DNA from: Tenacibaculum todarodis
Lineage (GTDB): Bacteria > Bacteroidota > Bacteroidia > Flavobacteriales > Flavobacteriaceae
Length of the DNA stretch: 64,000 bases
Reading direction: 5' to 3'
Assembly: GCF_001889045.1 (NCBI RefSeq)
Contig: NZ_CP018155.1
Span: 2,296,001-2,360,000 of the forward strand
In this document: positions 16,609-25,438 of the stretch, piece by piece
Numbering within the stretch: the first letter of the stretch is position 1
Layout of the letters: each line of letters starts with the position of its first letter
Translations under genes and position numbers: made by a program
Notes under the pieces: generated by a model
Told to the model about the DNA's origin: nothing
The model's input: the letters and a program-made list of their open reading frames with translations, nothing else
Database searches by the model: none

Positions 16609-16968
16609 TTATTTTGTCACTTTTAAAACATCGGCAATAATTCGCTCCAATTCTGGTTTTGGTAACGCACCATTTGCCATTTGAGGTTCACCTTCCATTG
16701 GGCAAAATAACATTGATGGAATACTTCTAATTCCAAATGCAGCAGCCAATTCTTGTTCTGCTTCAGTATCTATTTTATAAATGTGTATTTTATCTCCGTA
16801 TTCTTCAGAAAGCACTTCTAAAACTGGCGCTAATGCTTTACATGGTCCACACCAATCTGCATAAAAATCGATTAAGACTGGTTTGTCTCCTTCAAATTTC
16901 CATGTTTTATTTTCTTCGTAATTAAATACTTTTTCTAAAAAAGTAGCTTTTGTTAAATTTTCTGTCAT
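16609..16968 (-). CDS. trxA: thioredoxin family protein
   Basis: A 119-residue thioredoxin with the classical WCGPC active site (C40 and C43) in LIDFYADWCGPCKALAPVLE and the cis-proline in FGIRSIPSMLFCPMEG. No signal peptide, so cytosolic. It keeps protein thiols reduced and delivers electrons to peroxiredoxins and reductases. The start at 16968 (MTENLTKATF) is preferred over one eight codons upstream. A thioredoxin with a cysteine in the strand after the cis-proline is slightly unusual. Confidence 0.92.
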   Translation of the reverse strand: MTENLTKATFLEKVFNYEENKTWKFEGDKPVLIDFYADWCGPCKALAPVLEVLSEEYGDKIHIYKIDTEAEQELAAAFGIRSIPSMLFCPMEGEPQMANGALPKPELERIIADVLKVTK

Positions 16969-17011
16969 TTTTTTAAATTTAAGTGTTTCCAAATTAGTAG
17001 AAACATTTTCA

Positions 17012-17019
17012 CAAAAATA
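17012..17019 (-). promoter_or_regulatory. TAnnTTTG promoter box for thioredoxin
   Basis: The minus strand reads TATTTTTG, 43 nt before the ATG at 16968. Confidence 0.5.
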
Positions 17020-17091
17020 GTCGTTTTATTTAGGAAACATTACATAGTGTTAAATTCCTCTTAAAATATAGGGTTTTAAGGCTTTTTCAAC

Positions 17092-17099
17092 TAACTTTG
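17092..17099 (+). promoter_or_regulatory. TAnnTTTG promoter box for the S9 peptidase
   Basis: TAACTTTG lies 22 nt before the ATG at 17122. Confidence 0.6.
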
Positions 17100-17121
17100 A
17101 ACAATCACTAATTCAATCAAA

Positions 17122-19278
17122 ATGAAGAAATTAATCATTCCAATCTTATGTGCAAGTGCAATTTTTATCTCTTGTAAAGAAGAAATTAAACAAAGAAATA
17201 TAGAAGTGAATTACCCAGAAACTGCCAAAAAAGCTGTTGTAGATACATTATTCGGAACAGCGGTTACAGACAATTACCGTTGGTTAGAAGACGATAGAAG
17301 TAAAGAAACAGAAGAATGGGTAAAAGCTGAGAACGAAGTTACTTTCGATTATTTAAGCAAGATTCCATACAGAGAACAACTTAAAAACCGTTTGTCTGAA
17401 TTATGGAATTACGAAAAAGTTGGAACGCCATTTAAAGAAGGAGGTTACACCTACTTTTATAAAAATGATGGTTTACAAAATCAATATGTAGTTTACAGAC
17501 AAAAAGATGGTGGAGAACCAGAAGTGTTTTTAGATCCAAACAAATTTTCTGAAGACGGAACAACTTCTTTAAGTTCGTTAAGTTTTTCTAAAGACGGAAA
17601 AACCGCTGCGTATGCAATTTCTGAAGGTGGTTCTGATTGGCGTAAAATTATAGTTTTAGATGCTGAATCTAAAACCATAAAAGAAGATACGTTAGTTGAT
17701 GTTAAATTCTCAGGAATTTCTTGGTACAAAAACGAAGGTTTTTATTACTCAAGTTACGACAAACCTAAAGGAAGCGAGTTATCTGCAAAAACAGATCAAC
17801 ACAAATTATACTATCATAAATTAGGGACATTACAAAAAAACGATCCTGTTATTTTTGGAGCTATTCCATCAGAAAAACATAGATATGTTGGTGGTGGCGT
17901 TTCAGAAGACAATAACTTTCTTATTATTACAGCAAGTGTTTCAACTTCAGGAAATAAGTTATTCTTTAAAGATCTTAGAAAACCAAATAGCCCGTTAGTA
18001 ACTGTTTTAGACCATACTAATAGCGATACATATCCAATTGATATTATTGGTAATAAAGTATATTTAGTAACCAACTTAGATGCTCCTAATAAAAAAGTTG
18101 TAACAGTAGATATTACAAATCCAACTCCAGAAAATTGGAAAGATTTTATTCCTGAAACAGAAAATGTTTTAAGTTTAAATTCTGGTGCTGGTTATTTCTT
18201 TGCAGAATATATGGTTAATGCAGTTTCTAAAGTGTTACAATATGATTATGACGGGAAATTAGTAAGAGAAGTAAAATTACCTGGAGTTGGTTCTTCTGGT
18301 GGTTTTGGAGGAAAAAAAGAAGCAAAAGAATTGTATTTTTCTTTTACAAACTACAATACCCCAAACTCATCTTATAAATTTAATCCAAAAGACGGAACGT
18401 ATGAATCTTACTGGAAACCTTCAATAGATTTTAATTCTGATGATTATGAAAGCAACCAAGTTTTTTATACATCAAAAGACGGAACAAAAGTTCCAATGAT
18501 TATTACACATAAAAAAGGAATTGAGTTAAACGGAAAAAACCCAACTATTTTATATGGTTATGGAGGTTTCAATGTTAGCTTAACACCAAGTTTTAGCATT
18601 GCAAATTCAGTTTGGATGGAACAAGGCGGAGTTTACGCTGTACCAAACTTACGTGGTGGTGGAGAATATGGTAAAAAATGGCACGATGCAGGTACACAAA
18701 TGAAGAAACAAAATGTTTTTGATGATTTTATTGCTGCTGCAGAATATTTAATTGCTGAAAACTATACTTCATCAGATTATTTAGCTGTTCGTGGAGGTTC
18801 TAACGGAGGTTTATTAGTTGGAGCAACAATGACACAAAGGCCAGACTTAATGAAAGTTGCTTTACCAGCCGTTGGAGTTTTAGATATGTTACGTTACCAC
18901 ACATTTACTGCAGGAGCAGGTTGGGCGTACGATTACGGAACAGCAGAACAAAGCAAAGAAATGTTTGAATATTTAAAAGGATATTCGCCAGTACATAATG
19001 TAAAAGAAGGTGTTTCGTATCCTGCAACAATGGTAACAACGGGAGATCATGATGATAGAGTTGTACCAGCGCATAGTTTTAAATTTGCTGCAGAATTGCA
19101 AGACAAACAGACAGGAGATAATCCTACATTAATAAGAATTGAAACCAATGCTGGTCATGGAGCTGGAACTCCAGTTGCAAAAACCATTGAGCAGTATTCA
19201 GATATATTCGGATTTACATTATTTAATATGGGATTTGACCAATTACCAAATCCGCCGAAGGCTAAAATTAAATCTTAA
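17122..19278 (+). CDS. prolyl oligopeptidase family serine peptidase (S9A), lipoprotein
   Basis: A 718-residue peptidase. It has a lipoprotein signal with lipobox IFISC, an N-terminal part beginning with the typical [20 protein letters not shown], a seven-bladed propeller, and a C-terminal alpha/beta hydrolase domain. Catalytic triad: serine in [13 protein letters not shown], aspartate in [12 protein letters not shown], histidine in NAGHGAGTP. Such enzymes cut short peptides after proline; the signal peptide places this one in the periplasm or on the outer membrane. It stands alone between a promoter and a terminator. Confidence 0.95.
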   Translation: MKKLIIPILCASAIFISCKEEIKQRNIEVNYPETAKKAVVDTLFGTAVTDNYRWLEDDRSKETEEWVKAENEVTFDYLSKIPYREQLKNRLSELWNYEKVGTPFKEGGYTYFYKNDGLQNQYVVYRQKDGGEPEVFLDPNKFSEDGTTSLSSLSFSKDGKTAAYAISEGGSDWRKIIVLDAESKTIKEDTLVDVKFSGISWYKNEGFYYSSYDKPKGSELSAKTDQHKLYYHKLGTLQKNDPVIFGAIPSEKHRYVGGGVSEDNNFLIITASVSTSGNKLFFKDLRKPNSPLVTVLDHTNSDTYPIDIIGNKVYLVTNLDAPNKKVVTVDITNPTPENWKDFIPETENVLSLNSGAGYFFAEYMVNAVSKVLQYDYDGKLVREVKLPGVGSSGGFGGKKEAKELYFSFTNYNTPNSSYKFNPKDGTYESYWKPSIDFNSDDYESNQVFYTSKDGTKVPMIITHKKGIELNGKNPTILYGYGGFNVSLTPSFSIANSVWMEQGGVYAVPNLRGGGEYGKKWHDAGTQMKKQNVFDDFIAAAEYLIAENYTSSDYLAVRGGSNGGLLVGATMTQRPDLMKVALPAVGVLDMLRYHTFTAGAGWAYDYGTAEQSKEMFEYLKGYSPVHNVKEGVSYPATMVTTGDHDDRVVPAHSFKFAAELQDKQTGDNPTLIRIETNAGHGAGTPVAKTIEQYSDIFGFTLFNMGFDQLPNPPKAKIKS

Positions 19279-19301
19279 TTTTTACCACTTAGAATAAACA
19301 A

Positions 19302-19335
19302 GAAAGCCAGCTAATTTATAGCTGGCTTTTTTTAT
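19302..19335 (+). terminator. rho-independent terminator of the S9 peptidase
   Basis: The stem AAAGCCAGCTA/TAGCTGGCTTT with a 5 nt loop and following T-run. It also has an A-run on the left and serves the convergent monooxygenase gene. Confidence 0.88.
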
Positions 19336-19349
19336 TTGTAAGAATCTAA

Positions 19350-20402
19350 TTACTTCTTTTCTGCTTTTTTAAAAATATACTTCTTCAAATATTTGGCATC
19401 TTTTTTAACTCCGCCTAAAGTTGCAGAACCTCTTGTGTACAACCACGGAAGTCCTAAAAAGTACAATCCGTCAAGGTTTTCGCTTACGCCTCTGTAATTT
19501 TTTGGATAGTAGCTTTCATCTAATTCAATACCTTCAATCCAATTAAAATTTGGTTTAAAGCCTGTTGCCCAAACAATATTTTTAATATCGTTTACTTTTT
19601 GCTTTTCAAAAATTATGGTTTGTTCATTTGCATCTAATGTTCTACCAACGCAGGTAACATTTTTCTTTTTAAACAACGTTTTTACATCCGTTCCAATAAC
19701 GGGTTGTCCACTTTTACTTAGTTTTTTACCAATCCAAGAATATTTATTAGCAGTTAAAAAACCAACTTTACTAAACCACCACCACAACGTTTTTCCTAAT
19801 ATTTCCTGCGGAAGTGAAGTAATATTAGTGTTTCCAGAAAAGTAAACAGGTTTGTTAGTTTTAGAAACTTCTTCTAAAATCTGAACTCCAGAATCTCCTG
19901 CACCAACAACTAAAGTTGCTCCTTCTTGCAATTGATTTGGACTTTTATAATGCTCACTATGTATTTGAAAAATATCTTTTGAAATCTTTGTGTGACAACT
20001 TGGAGTAAATGGTTTATGAAAAGGACCTGTTGCAATAATTACATTTTTTGCTTCAAAATTTTGGGTTTCACTTTTTAATGTAAAAACACCATTCTCTTTT
20101 TTAAGTGCTATTATTTTCTGATTAAATTCAATTGGAATATTAAACTTAGCAACATACTTTTTTAAATAAGTAGCAACTTCAAACTTGTTTGCATAATGTC
20201 CTTTTTTATGAGGAAATTTAAATCCGGGTAAACTATTAAACTCAGAAGGTGTAAATAGTTTTAAAGAATCCCATCTTTTTAACCAAGGAGCCCCAATTTC
20301 AGCATTCGCATCAACTATTACATAATTTTCCTTGTGTTTATTAAGGTAATAAGCAATTGCTAAACCAGATTGACCAGCTCCTATAATTATGTAATCTTTC
20401 AT
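19350..20402 (-). CDS. flavin-containing monooxygenase (CzcO-like)
   Basis: A 350-residue FAD/NADPH oxidoreductase. The N-terminal FAD-binding Rossmann motif is YIIIGAGQSGLAIAYYL; then APWLKRWDSLKLFTPSEFNSLPG fits the flavin monooxygenase group. The second nucleotide-binding motif is LVVGAGDSGVQI, and the C-terminal ATGFKPNFNWI is the typical ATG motif. It should oxidise small nucleophilic substrates, but the substrate is unknown. It is monocistronic and divergent from the M13 peptidase gene. Confidence 0.87.
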   Translation of the reverse strand: MKDYIIIGAGQSGLAIAYYLNKHKENYVIVDANAEIGAPWLKRWDSLKLFTPSEFNSLPGFKFPHKKGHYANKFEVATYLKKYVAKFNIPIEFNQKIIALKKENGVFTLKSETQNFEAKNVIIATGPFHKPFTPSCHTKISKDIFQIHSEHYKSPNQLQEGATLVVGAGDSGVQILEEVSKTNKPVYFSGNTNITSLPQEILGKTLWWWFSKVGFLTANKYSWIGKKLSKSGQPVIGTDVKTLFKKKNVTCVGRTLDANEQTIIFEKQKVNDIKNIVWATGFKPNFNWIEGIELDESYYPKNYRGVSENLDGLYFLGLPWLYTRGSATLGGVKKDAKYLKKYIFKKAEKK

Positions 20403-20506
20403 ATAAATTAATTCTACTACAAAACTACGCTATTTAAAAGACCTTCACTTATATTCTGAAATTAGTTCATAAAACCATTATAAATCAATGTTTTTTATTA
20501 ATTCCT

Positions 20507-20514
20507 TATCTTTG
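20507..20514 (+). promoter_or_regulatory. TAnnTTTG promoter box for the M13 peptidase
   Basis: TATCTTTG lies 111 nt before the ATG at 20626, which would leave a leader of about 100 nt. Confidence 0.55.
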
Positions 20515-20625
20515 AAAAACTATGTTTTTAACATCATCCTTTTAAAAGTTAAAGTTTTAGCGTTAAAAACTGTAACATATTAAAATTTAAGACACTAATA
20601 CTTAAATCAATCTAAATTAAACACA

Positions 20626-22698
20626 ATGAAAATAATTAAAAAAGCACTTTTTGTTTCTGCAATTGCAGCAGGAATGATTGCTTGTAAATCAGATCAATCC
20701 GAAGAAAAATCGGCAGGTATTATCCTTGAAAACATGGATACTTCTGTAAAACCAACAGATGATTTCTTTAGATATGTAAACGGAACTTGGTTAGACAAAA
20801 CTGAAATTCCAGCAGACAGAACTTCTTGGGGAGGTTTTGGAGAATTACGTAAAAAAACCGATGCTGATGTTTTGGACATTTTAAACGAAGCAATTGAACA
20901 AAGAGATTTTCCGAAGGTAAAAGATGCAAACGGAAATGAAATAGATTCAGATCAAGAAAAAGCAGTAAACTATTATGAAACTATAATGGATACTGTTGCA
21001 AGAAACGAGCAAGGTATTGAGCCAATAAAGCCGTTTTTAGCTAAAATTGATGAAATTAAAACAAAGAAAGATGTTGAAACATACATAACAAACATGGCGC
21101 CTTACGGTGGTGGAGGTTTTTACGGTTTTGGTGTTTATAACGATTTAAAAAACAGTAGCCAATATGCAGGTTATATGGGTGCTGGCGGTTTAGGTTTGTC
21201 TCGTGATTATTACGTAGATGCTAAAGTAGCAGACAAATTAGCTAAATATCAAGAGTTTGTAGCTAAGATGTTCGTAACTTTTGGAGATGATGAAGCTACT
21301 GCTAAAAAGAACGCAGCAACAATTGTTGCTTTCGAAAAAAGCTTAGCAGAACCTCAGATGACAAAAGAAGAGCGTAGAGATACTCGTAAAATGTACAACC
21401 CAATGTCGGTTGCAGAGTTGTCTAAATTATCTCCTGGTATTGATTGGGATGCGCACTTAAAAGGAATTGGTGTTACAGATTTAGACAAAATAATTGTTAC
21501 AGATTTAGGATACTTTAAAGCCTTAAGCGGTGTTTTAGCTTCTCGTTCTGTAGAAGATATTAAATTATTATTACGTTGGAACACAATTAACGGTTCTTTA
21601 GGTGTATTATCTACCGATTTAGAAACTGCAAACTGGGAGTTTTACAGCAAAGAAATGCGTGGAGCAAAACAACAACGTCCAAGAGACGAGCGTGCTTTAG
21701 GAAACCTAAACGGTGCCGTTGGTGAAGCTTTAGGTAAATTATACGTTGACAAAATGTTTCCGCCAGAGGCGAAAAAGAAAGCTGAAGAAATGATTGATAA
21801 TGTAATGTTAGGTTTCGAAAAGCGTATTGCTGGTTTAGAGTGGATGAGTGAAGAAACGAAAACAAAAGCATTAGAAAAATTACACAAATTAACAGTTAAA
21901 ATTGCCTATCCAGATGTTTGGAAAGACTATGCAGCTTTACAAGTTAAAGGATTAGAAAAAGGTGGTACTTATTTCGAAAACGCTAAAAACGTTACCAAGT
22001 GGAACTACAACAAAAACATGGCTAAATTAGGTAAGCCAGTTGATAGAACAGAATGGGGAATGTCTCCACAAACTGTAAACGCTTACTTTAATCCCGTAAA
22101 TAACGAAATTGTATTTCCAGCAGCAATTTTACAACCTCCATTTTATGATTATAAAGCAGACGAAGCTGTAAATTATGGTGGAATTGGAGCAGTAATTGGA
22201 CACGAAATTTCGCATAGTTTTGATGATTCTGGAGCGCGTTTTGACGGAGACGGAAACCTTAAAAACTGGTGGACAGATCAAGATTCTGAAAAGTTTGCAG
22301 TAATTGGTAAACAATTAGTAAAACAATACAGCGATATTGTTGCAATAGACAGCATGCACTTAAATGGTGAGTTCACTTTAGGAGAAAATATTGGAGATTT
22401 AGGTGGTGTACAAGCTGCTTATGAAGGTTTACAAATTTTCTTAGAAAAAGAAGGAAGACCAGCAAATATAGATGGTTATACTCCAGAACAACGTTTCTTC
22501 CTTTCTTGGGGAACTATCTGGAGAACTAAAATGCGTGATGAAGCTCTTAAGAATTTAATTATGACAAACACACACGCGCCAGGACAATACAGAGCTTATA
22601 TGCCGCTAAAAAACGTAGATGCTTTCTATGAAGCTTTCGGTGTTAAAGAAGGTGATAAAATGTACATAAAACCAGAAGAAAGAGTTAGAATCTGGTAG
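20626..22698 (+). CDS. pepO: M13 family zinc metallopeptidase (PepO/neprilysin-like), lipoprotein
   Basis: A 690-residue peptidase with a lipoprotein signal (lipobox GMIAC). The N-terminal domain starts with NMDTSVKPTDDFFRYVNGTW, typical of M13. The zinc site is HEISH in VIGHEISHSFDDSG, with the third ligand in LGENIGDLGGVQAAYE. The C-terminus has the conserved FFLSWGTIWRTKMRDE and HAPGQYRAYMPLKN. It degrades peptides in the periplasm or at the cell surface. Length and domain order are normal. Confidence 0.95.
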   Translation: MKIIKKALFVSAIAAGMIACKSDQSEEKSAGIILENMDTSVKPTDDFFRYVNGTWLDKTEIPADRTSWGGFGELRKKTDADVLDILNEAIEQRDFPKVKDANGNEIDSDQEKAVNYYETIMDTVARNEQGIEPIKPFLAKIDEIKTKKDVETYITNMAPYGGGGFYGFGVYNDLKNSSQYAGYMGAGGLGLSRDYYVDAKVADKLAKYQEFVAKMFVTFGDDEATAKKNAATIVAFEKSLAEPQMTKEERRDTRKMYNPMSVAELSKLSPGIDWDAHLKGIGVTDLDKIIVTDLGYFKALSGVLASRSVEDIKLLLRWNTINGSLGVLSTDLETANWEFYSKEMRGAKQQRPRDERALGNLNGAVGEALGKLYVDKMFPPEAKKKAEEMIDNVMLGFEKRIAGLEWMSEETKTKALEKLHKLTVKIAYPDVWKDYAALQVKGLEKGGTYFENAKNVTKWNYNKNMAKLGKPVDRTEWGMSPQTVNAYFNPVNNEIVFPAAILQPPFYDYKADEAVNYGGIGAVIGHEISHSFDDSGARFDGDGNLKNWWTDQDSEKFAVIGKQLVKQYSDIVAIDSMHLNGEFTLGENIGDLGGVQAAYEGLQIFLEKEGRPANIDGYTPEQRFFLSWGTIWRTKMRDEALKNLIMTNTHAPGQYRAYMPLKNVDAFYEAFGVKEGDKMYIKPEERVRIW

Positions 22699-22738
22699 AC
22701 ACGCAGTGTCTTTTGTTATGATTCTCTTTACGGAGAAT
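22698..22738 (+). other. two small hairpins directly after pepO
   Basis: GACAC/GTGTC with loop GCA begins one base from the stop codon, and ATTCTC/GAGAAT follows at about 22720-22735. They precede the stronger terminator hairpin at 22758. Together they make three successive stem-loops in the 3' untranslated region. Confidence 0.45.
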
Positions 22739-22757
22739 TGTACAAATTATATCATAG

Positions 22758-22787
22758 AAAACCGATACGAAAGTGTCGGTTTTTTTA
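22758..22787 (+). terminator. rho-independent terminator of pepO
   Basis: The stem AAACCGATAC/GTGTCGGTTT (one G-U pair) with a GAAA tetraloop and a run of T behind it. Confidence 0.82.
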
Positions 22788-22805
22788 TTTCATTTAGTGT
22801 AGCCA

Positions 22806-22905
22806 AAATTTGGGCGTTACCTTTCAGGCCGCGCTTTCCACTATATCTTTTTTTCATTCTTCAAAAAAGGATGCCATTACAATCGCTAACGCGGGCGTAT
22901 TTATC
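22806..22905 (-). repeat. roughly 100 bp palindromic extragenic element, copy 2
   Basis: Read on the minus strand, this has the flanks GCGTTAGCGATTGTAATGGC + ATCC and, after a short hairpin of CTTTTTT/AAAAAAG, GATATAGTGGAAAGCGCGGC with a GGTAACGCCC tail. These flanks match the copy at 676-780, but the central hairpin is much shorter and differs in sequence. It lies between the pepO terminator and the ABC ATPase promoter; an open reading frame that runs through it from 22706 is not a real N-terminus. Confidence 0.75.
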
Positions 22906-22939
22906 AACTAATTTAATATCCATTAAAACAATAAAAACC

Positions 22940-22947
22940 TATTTTTG
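22940..22947 (+). promoter_or_regulatory. TAnnTTTG promoter box for the ABC ATPase
   Basis: TATTTTTG ends 4 nt before the GTG start at 22952, so the transcript would start at or next to the start codon (leaderless). Confidence 0.6.
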
Positions 22948-22951
22948 TTTT

Positions 22952-23887
22952 GTGCTAAAAGTAAACAACATATCATTTAATTATAAAGAAAGTAAAAATG
23001 TTTTAAAAGACATCAATTTTCAACTAAAAGCAGGAGAACATTTGTGTATAATGGGCGAAAGCGGAAGCGGAAAATCGACACTTTTAAAAATAATTTACGG
23101 ATTATTAGACCTAGAAAAAGGAGACATTTCTTGGAACAAAGAACCCGTTTTAGGACCAAAACATAACTTAGTACCAGGTTTCGAAAACTTTAAATACGTA
23201 GCACAAGATTTCGATTTAATGCCATACACTTCAGTTTCAGAAAATATTAAAAAATTCTTATCTCGTTTTTATCCAGAAGAAAGCGAAAAAAGAACGCAAG
23301 AATTGTTAGAAGTCATAGAAATGAAACCTTTTGAAAACACAAAGGTTAAAAACCTAAGTGGCGGTCAACAACAACGTGTTGCTATTGCAAGAGCATTAGC
23401 AAAAGAACCCGAAGTATTATTGCTAGACGAACCTTTTGGACAAATAGATAATTTTAAAAAGAACTCGTTAAGAAGAAATTTATTTACCTTTTTAAAAGAA
23501 AAAAATATTGCCTGTATAATTGCAACACATGATGAAAATGATGCACTCTCTTTTTCTGATAAACTAATTGTAATACAAGATCAAAAAATAATTGCTAACG
23601 ATACTCCAATAGCAATTTACAACAACCCAAAAAGTAAATACATTGCTTCTTTGTTCAACGATGTAAATGAAATTACCATAAACAGCGAAACCCTTTTATT
23701 GTATCCACATCAAATTAAAATTGTAGAATCTATAGGTACTGAATCAAGTTCAGCACAGGCAACCGTTTTAAACGCTTACTTTAAAGGGTTTTATTGGTTA
23801 ATTGAAGTAGATTTTAATGGAAAAAGTGTGTTTTTAAATCATACTTCTGAAGTAGAAAAAGGAAATCTTATTCAACTAAAATTATAA
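22952..23887 (+). CDS. ABC transporter ATP-binding protein, orphan
   Basis: A 311-residue ATPase from the GTG at 22952. Walker A is GESGSGKS (residues 35-42), the signature is LSGGQQQRVAIARAL, Walker B is EVLLLDEPFGQ and the switch histidine is in IATHDEND. The C-terminal 80 residues resemble a TOBE-like regulatory domain (LLYPHQIKIVESIG; YFKGFYWLIEVDFNGKSVFL), as in spermidine, iron or sulfate importers. No permease or binding protein is adjacent, so the partner is elsewhere or absent. The coding sequence holds a CTGAATCAAGTTCAG palindrome at 23739-23753. GTG was chosen because upstream codons run through a repeat element. Confidence 0.87.
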   Translation: MLKVNNISFNYKESKNVLKDINFQLKAGEHLCIMGESGSGKSTLLKIIYGLLDLEKGDISWNKEPVLGPKHNLVPGFENFKYVAQDFDLMPYTSVSENIKKFLSRFYPEESEKRTQELLEVIEMKPFENTKVKNLSGGQQQRVAIARALAKEPEVLLLDEPFGQIDNFKKNSLRRNLFTFLKEKNIACIIATHDENDALSFSDKLIVIQDQKIIANDTPIAIYNNPKSKYIASLFNDVNEITINSETLLLYPHQIKIVESIGTESSSAQATVLNAYFKGFYWLIEVDFNGKSVFLNHTSEVEKGNLIQLKL

Positions 23888-23892
23888 AAAAA

Positions 23893-23924
23893 AAATCATC
23901 TTAATTAAATAATTAAGATGATTT
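23893..23924 (+). terminator. rho-independent terminator of the ABC ATPase
   Basis: The 14 bp stem AAATCATCTTAATT/AATTAAGATGATTT with loop AAAT, starting 6 bp after the stop. The T-run behind is short. The next 120 bp up to the AraC gene hold nothing recognisable. Confidence 0.7.
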
Positions 23925-24047
23925 AAAATATCTGTTAAAGAAGGGTGGGGGAAATTTTTTTTATCAAATATTATTTCCGCAAATATATATCAGATTTACA
24001 TTTAAAAAAGGTAACAATATGCTTTTAAACTGTAAAAATGGGAAAAA

Positions 24048-24923
24048 TTAATCTTTATTTAGCTTTCTAAATTCTTCTGGAGTAGTATTATTGTGTTTTT
24101 TAAAGTACTTATAAAGGTTGGTTGAATCATTAAAACCTGTTTTAAAAGCAATTTCCTTTACAGATAAACTTGAGTGTAAAAGAAGGCTTTTTAATTTCAC
24201 CATAACTGTTTGGTCAATAAACTCTTTAGCAGGTTTATTTGTAATAAATTTTACAATTGTGTTTAATTTTTTTGTTGAAAAACCGAGCTTACTAGCATAA
24301 TCAAAAACTTTTTTGGTTTTACAATAATCTTGTTCAAGTAGATTTTGAAACCTTATAAATTCTTTAATATATTTACTTAATTGAACCTTATTATGTCCTT
24401 CAGACTTTATTCTATAAATAAGGGTAATTAAAATATGAATAAGGCTTCTAATTAGTTTTAGAGAATATTTATCATTTATATGTAAAATTTCATTTTCAAT
24501 TCCGGTTACTAATTGAAAAACTCCATGAAACTCTCTTTCTCTTGTTTGTGTTTTGGGAGACACTAACAACTCATTAAACATCTGTATAGCATTTGCAACC
24601 TCATTTTCATTTAGATAACTATTTAAAAACTCTTCTTTAAAACAGAGTATAAATCCTTTTGTATTAGAATTTAAATAAAATTTATGTATTTGGTTTTTTC
24701 TAACGGAGAGAATAGTTCCTTTTTCGTAATTATAATCTGTAAAATCTATAGAATGTTTTCCAACACCTTCAGATATAAAAAACAACGTATAAAAACCAAT
24801 AACATGATTTGTAGTAATAAAATCTGTGCTTTCTGATTTTAAAAAATCTTCAAACCTAAAAATCTGGAAATCTGATTCTTGAGAATTAAAAGGGAAATTA
24901 TTTTTTAAAATATTAATTGGCAT
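24048..24923 (-). CDS. AraC family transcriptional regulator
   Basis: A 291-residue regulator. The N-terminal half looks like a cupin-type sensor (VGKHSIDFTDYNYEKGTILS; QIHKFYLNSNTKGFILCF). The C-terminal 100 residues form two helix-turn-helix motifs: FDYASKLGFSTKKLNTIVKF and LSVKEIAFKTGFNDSTNLYK, ending YFKKHNNTTPEEFRK. The target genes are not evident; neighbours on either side are unrelated. Confidence 0.9.
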   Translation of the reverse strand: MPINILKNNFPFNSQESDFQIFRFEDFLKSESTDFITTNHVIGFYTLFFISEGVGKHSIDFTDYNYEKGTILSVRKNQIHKFYLNSNTKGFILCFKEEFLNSYLNENEVANAIQMFNELLVSPKTQTREREFHGVFQLVTGIENEILHINDKYSLKLIRSLIHILITLIYRIKSEGHNKVQLSKYIKEFIRFQNLLEQDYCKTKKVFDYASKLGFSTKKLNTIVKFITNKPAKEFIDQTVMVKLKSLLLHSSLSVKEIAFKTGFNDSTNLYKYFKKHNNTTPEEFRKLNKD

Positions 24924-24959
24924 TTATAGAGTTATTTACAACCTTAAAAATACAAAATA

Positions 24960-25409
24960 TTAACTTAATTCCTCAATTTTAAATTTATTTCCATTAAAAA
25001 ACACCTCATCTTTTATTTGTTTTCCTAACAACAATTTTCCAATTGGAGAAACCACAGAAATAGCAAAGTAATCTTTACCAAATGCAGTGAGCTTGCCGGC
25101 AGAAATGCTTAAAAAGTAATTAGCTTTGTCTGTACTAATTAAGCTTCCTAAACGTGCAACTTTAGAGGTTTTTTTAACATCTATTCTTGCTAAAACTTCT
25201 TTCATTTGGGTAATTCCTGCCAATTGCTGTCCTGCTTTTTCCATTTCTAATTGCAACATTGCGCGCCCAGTTTCATGCTTATCGCCAGCAGAACTTTTGG
25301 TTTCCGATTGCAACGCTTTCTGGTTAGAAGAAATTATATCTTCAACGGTTTGTAAACGTTTATTTACGTACTCTTTACATAATTTATATAGTTCTTCTTT
25401 TGTTTCCAT
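24960..25409 (-). CDS. GreA/GreB-like C-terminal domain protein
   Basis: A 149-residue protein with an N-terminal coiled-coil-like helical segment holding SSAGDKHETGRAMLQLEMEK, then a C-terminal FKBP-like fold as in transcript cleavage factors (SVVSPIGKLLLGKQIKDEV). The short helical pair resembles a reduced Gre coiled coil, so it may act on RNA polymerase; this is inference. I recall homologues being labelled 3-oxoacyl-ACP synthase in databases, which the sequence does not support. The ATG lies directly next to a palindromic repeat filling the gap to the next gene. Confidence 0.7.
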   Translation of the reverse strand: METKEELYKLCKEYVNKRLQTVEDIISSNQKALQSETKSSAGDKHETGRAMLQLEMEKAGQQLAGITQMKEVLARIDVKKTSKVARLGSLISTDKANYFLSISAGKLTAFGKDYFAISVVSPIGKLLLGKQIKDEVFFNGNKFKIEELS

Positions 25410-25410
25410 A

Positions 25411-25436
25411 AGATTTCTCTACTGCGATCGAAATGA
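25411..25436 (-). repeat. GTCAT...ATC palindromic repeat, type D
   Basis: The minus strand reads GTCATTTCGATCGCAGTAGA then GAAATCT, an imperfect hairpin with ATTTC/GAAAT arms. It fills almost all of the 29 bp between the stop of the FAD oxidoreductase gene and the ATG of the Gre-like gene, where the ribosome binding site of the latter would be. Confidence 0.75.
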
Positions 25437-25438
25437 CA

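Noticed and set aside
22706..22951. N-terminal extension of the ABC ATPase reading frame
   Set aside because: The 82 extra codons run through a terminator hairpin and a repeat element and do not look like a protein domain. A promoter box lies directly before the GTG at 22952.
23943..23951. G-quadruplex at GGGTGGGGG
   Set aside because: Only two short runs of G are present; four are needed.
24960..25409. 3-oxoacyl-ACP synthase
   Set aside because: The length (149 residues) and lack of a Cys-His-His/Asn site exclude a ketoacyl synthase; a Gre-like fold fits better.
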